Positions 40,253 to 40,818 of a DNA stretch of 40,818 bases are shown one piece after another; the stretch's first letter is position 1; each line of letters begins with the position of its first letter. A program made the position numbers and the translations under genes. Under the pieces are notes generated by a model. The model was not told the origin of the DNA, made no database searches, and was given only the letters and a program-made list of their open reading frames with translations. Source of the stretch: Lachnospiraceae bacterium (lineage in GTDB: Bacteria > Bacillota > Clostridia > Lachnospirales > Lachnospiraceae); contig CAAGSD010000094.1 of NCBI GenBank assembly GCA_900772845.1, positions 1 through 40,818 on the forward strand. The letters run 5' to 3'.

Positions 40253-40579
40253 ATGGACAATCATGATATAGGAATGGAAACGAAAAAAGTAGTGCAGATA
40301 ACGGATTTTGATCCGCTGATTTCCCAGATCCTTCGGAAATCCAGAGATATCGTATATCTGACACCGGTCAGTACCGTGAAGATCCGTATGAAACACTGTG
40401 TGGAATTGACAAAATACTATGAACCGACCGAGGCGGAACTGGAGGAAATCTATCGTTTTCTGGAGCAGAATCCTGTTGTCAAGGACGGCATTCAAAGTGA
40501 TTCCCCATTACACACCATCCTCCGGATCCGGCGGAAGCGGCGGCTCCTCTTCCAACAATAACAACAATAATAACAGATA
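40253..40579 (+). pseudogene. Unknown small protein with a Ser/Gly/Asn tail, frameshifted
   Basis: GGGGAG precedes the ATG. The first frame encodes about 78 well-formed residues (VVQITDFDPLISQILRKSRD, VKIRMKHCVELTKYYEPTEAE, VVKDG), then turns into an Arg-rich, unlikely end at 40561. The +1 frame from about 40488 instead reads AFKVIPHYTPSSGSGGSGG and then Ser and seven Asn codons to a TAG at 40579, a far more protein-like tail. Removing one G from GACGGCATTC would join them. It is either a real frameshift, a sequencing error, or a programmed shift. No family recognised. Confidence 0.6.
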
Positions 40580-40592
40580 GGACGCATAAGTT

Positions 40593-40818
40593 ATGGCATT
40601 CATATCCGAGACATTTCATATGCGCAGGCTGGCGGAAAGCGGCGTCAGTATCAGGACTACTTACATTGTCGATGGAAACCTGCGATACCGGACCACGGAC
40701 GGGAGCACACAGGATGATGTGAATCACGGCATCCGTTGCCGGAAAGAATATTTCAGACAGGGAAAATTAATCCATACGGAGAAAATCTTTGATTCCCGCA
40801 TTGAGTATACCTACGTAT
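40593..40818 (+). CDS. Unknown protein, partial (runs off window)
   Basis: An ATG at 40593, with AGGA about 12 bp upstream, opens a frame with no stop to the window end (75 codons). It reads AFISETFHMRRLAESGVSIR, then TTYIVDGNLRYRTTDGSTQD and RCRKEYFRQGKLIHTEKIFD. No family recognised; probably cytosolic. It starts 13 bp after the Ser/Gly/Asn-tailed gene and is likely in the same operon. Confidence 0.65.
   Translation, partial: MAFISETFHMRRLAESGVSIRTTYIVDGNLRYRTTDGSTQDDVNHGIRCRKEYFRQGKLIHTEKIFDSRIEYTYV

Overview
The window looks like chromosomal DNA of a spore-forming, anaerobic gut Firmicute of the family Lachnospiraceae. Support comes from a phosphotransbutyrylase-butyrate kinase pair (ptb-buk, the butyrate route known from Coprococcus and Clostridium), spoVAC, a 120-residue protein that resembles a Lachnospiraceae-restricted family, strong AGGAGG-type ribosome binding sites, and TTGACA/TATAAT promoters. 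No rRNA, tRNA, CRISPR array or recognisable riboswitch was seen.

Left end (1-3700): an AT-rich accessory segment. It starts with debris of an integrative element: a truncated small ICE protein, a broken IS21-type istB, and a tyrosine integrase C-terminus with a 5-bp frameshifting duplication. It continues with an intact two-gene cassette, an unrecognised 367-residue protein overlapping an AbiH-family protein, probably anti-phage. Overlapping inverted repeats at 3530-3582 may mark the old element boundary.

Core block A (3701-14740): low-molecular-weight tyrosine phosphatase; a repeat-rich lipoprotein convergent with a TetR regulator; then a tight operon of an MMPL/RND exporter, a 1055-residue GLUG-repeat surface protein and a HAD phosphatase; then ptb-buk.

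Core block B (14741-23400): a TraX-like membrane protein, a HerA-like DUF853 ATPase, a secreted clostripain-family lipoprotein, a lone spoVAC, a glycerol-1-phosphate-dehydrogenase-like enzyme, a region with four symmetrically arranged 15-bp repeats, a nuclease-fold-like protein, and a MarR regulator behind twin operators.

Core block C (23400-36956): the MarR-linked heterodimeric ABC exporter, an NfeD-SPFH membrane-microdomain pair, argF-birA, a small acidic protein-coaX-dusB run, an unrecognised 299-residue gene, and greA-lysS behind a perfect consensus promoter. LysS carries a C-terminal EMAP II/Trbp111-type tRNA-binding domain whose codon use is clearly different from the rest of the gene.

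Right end (36957-40818): a second AT-rich accessory segment. It holds ICE remnants, an intact DUF1016/YhcG-type nuclease gene and an eroded AAA ATPase/DUF4143 pseudogene. It then returns to higher GC with a frameshifted small gene ending in a Ser-Gly-Asn tail and a partial unknown gene running off the window.

The strongest candidates for something undescribed are the AbiH-partner cassette, the MMPL-GLUG-HAD operon, the composite LysS, and the symmetric repeat array at 21551-21776.
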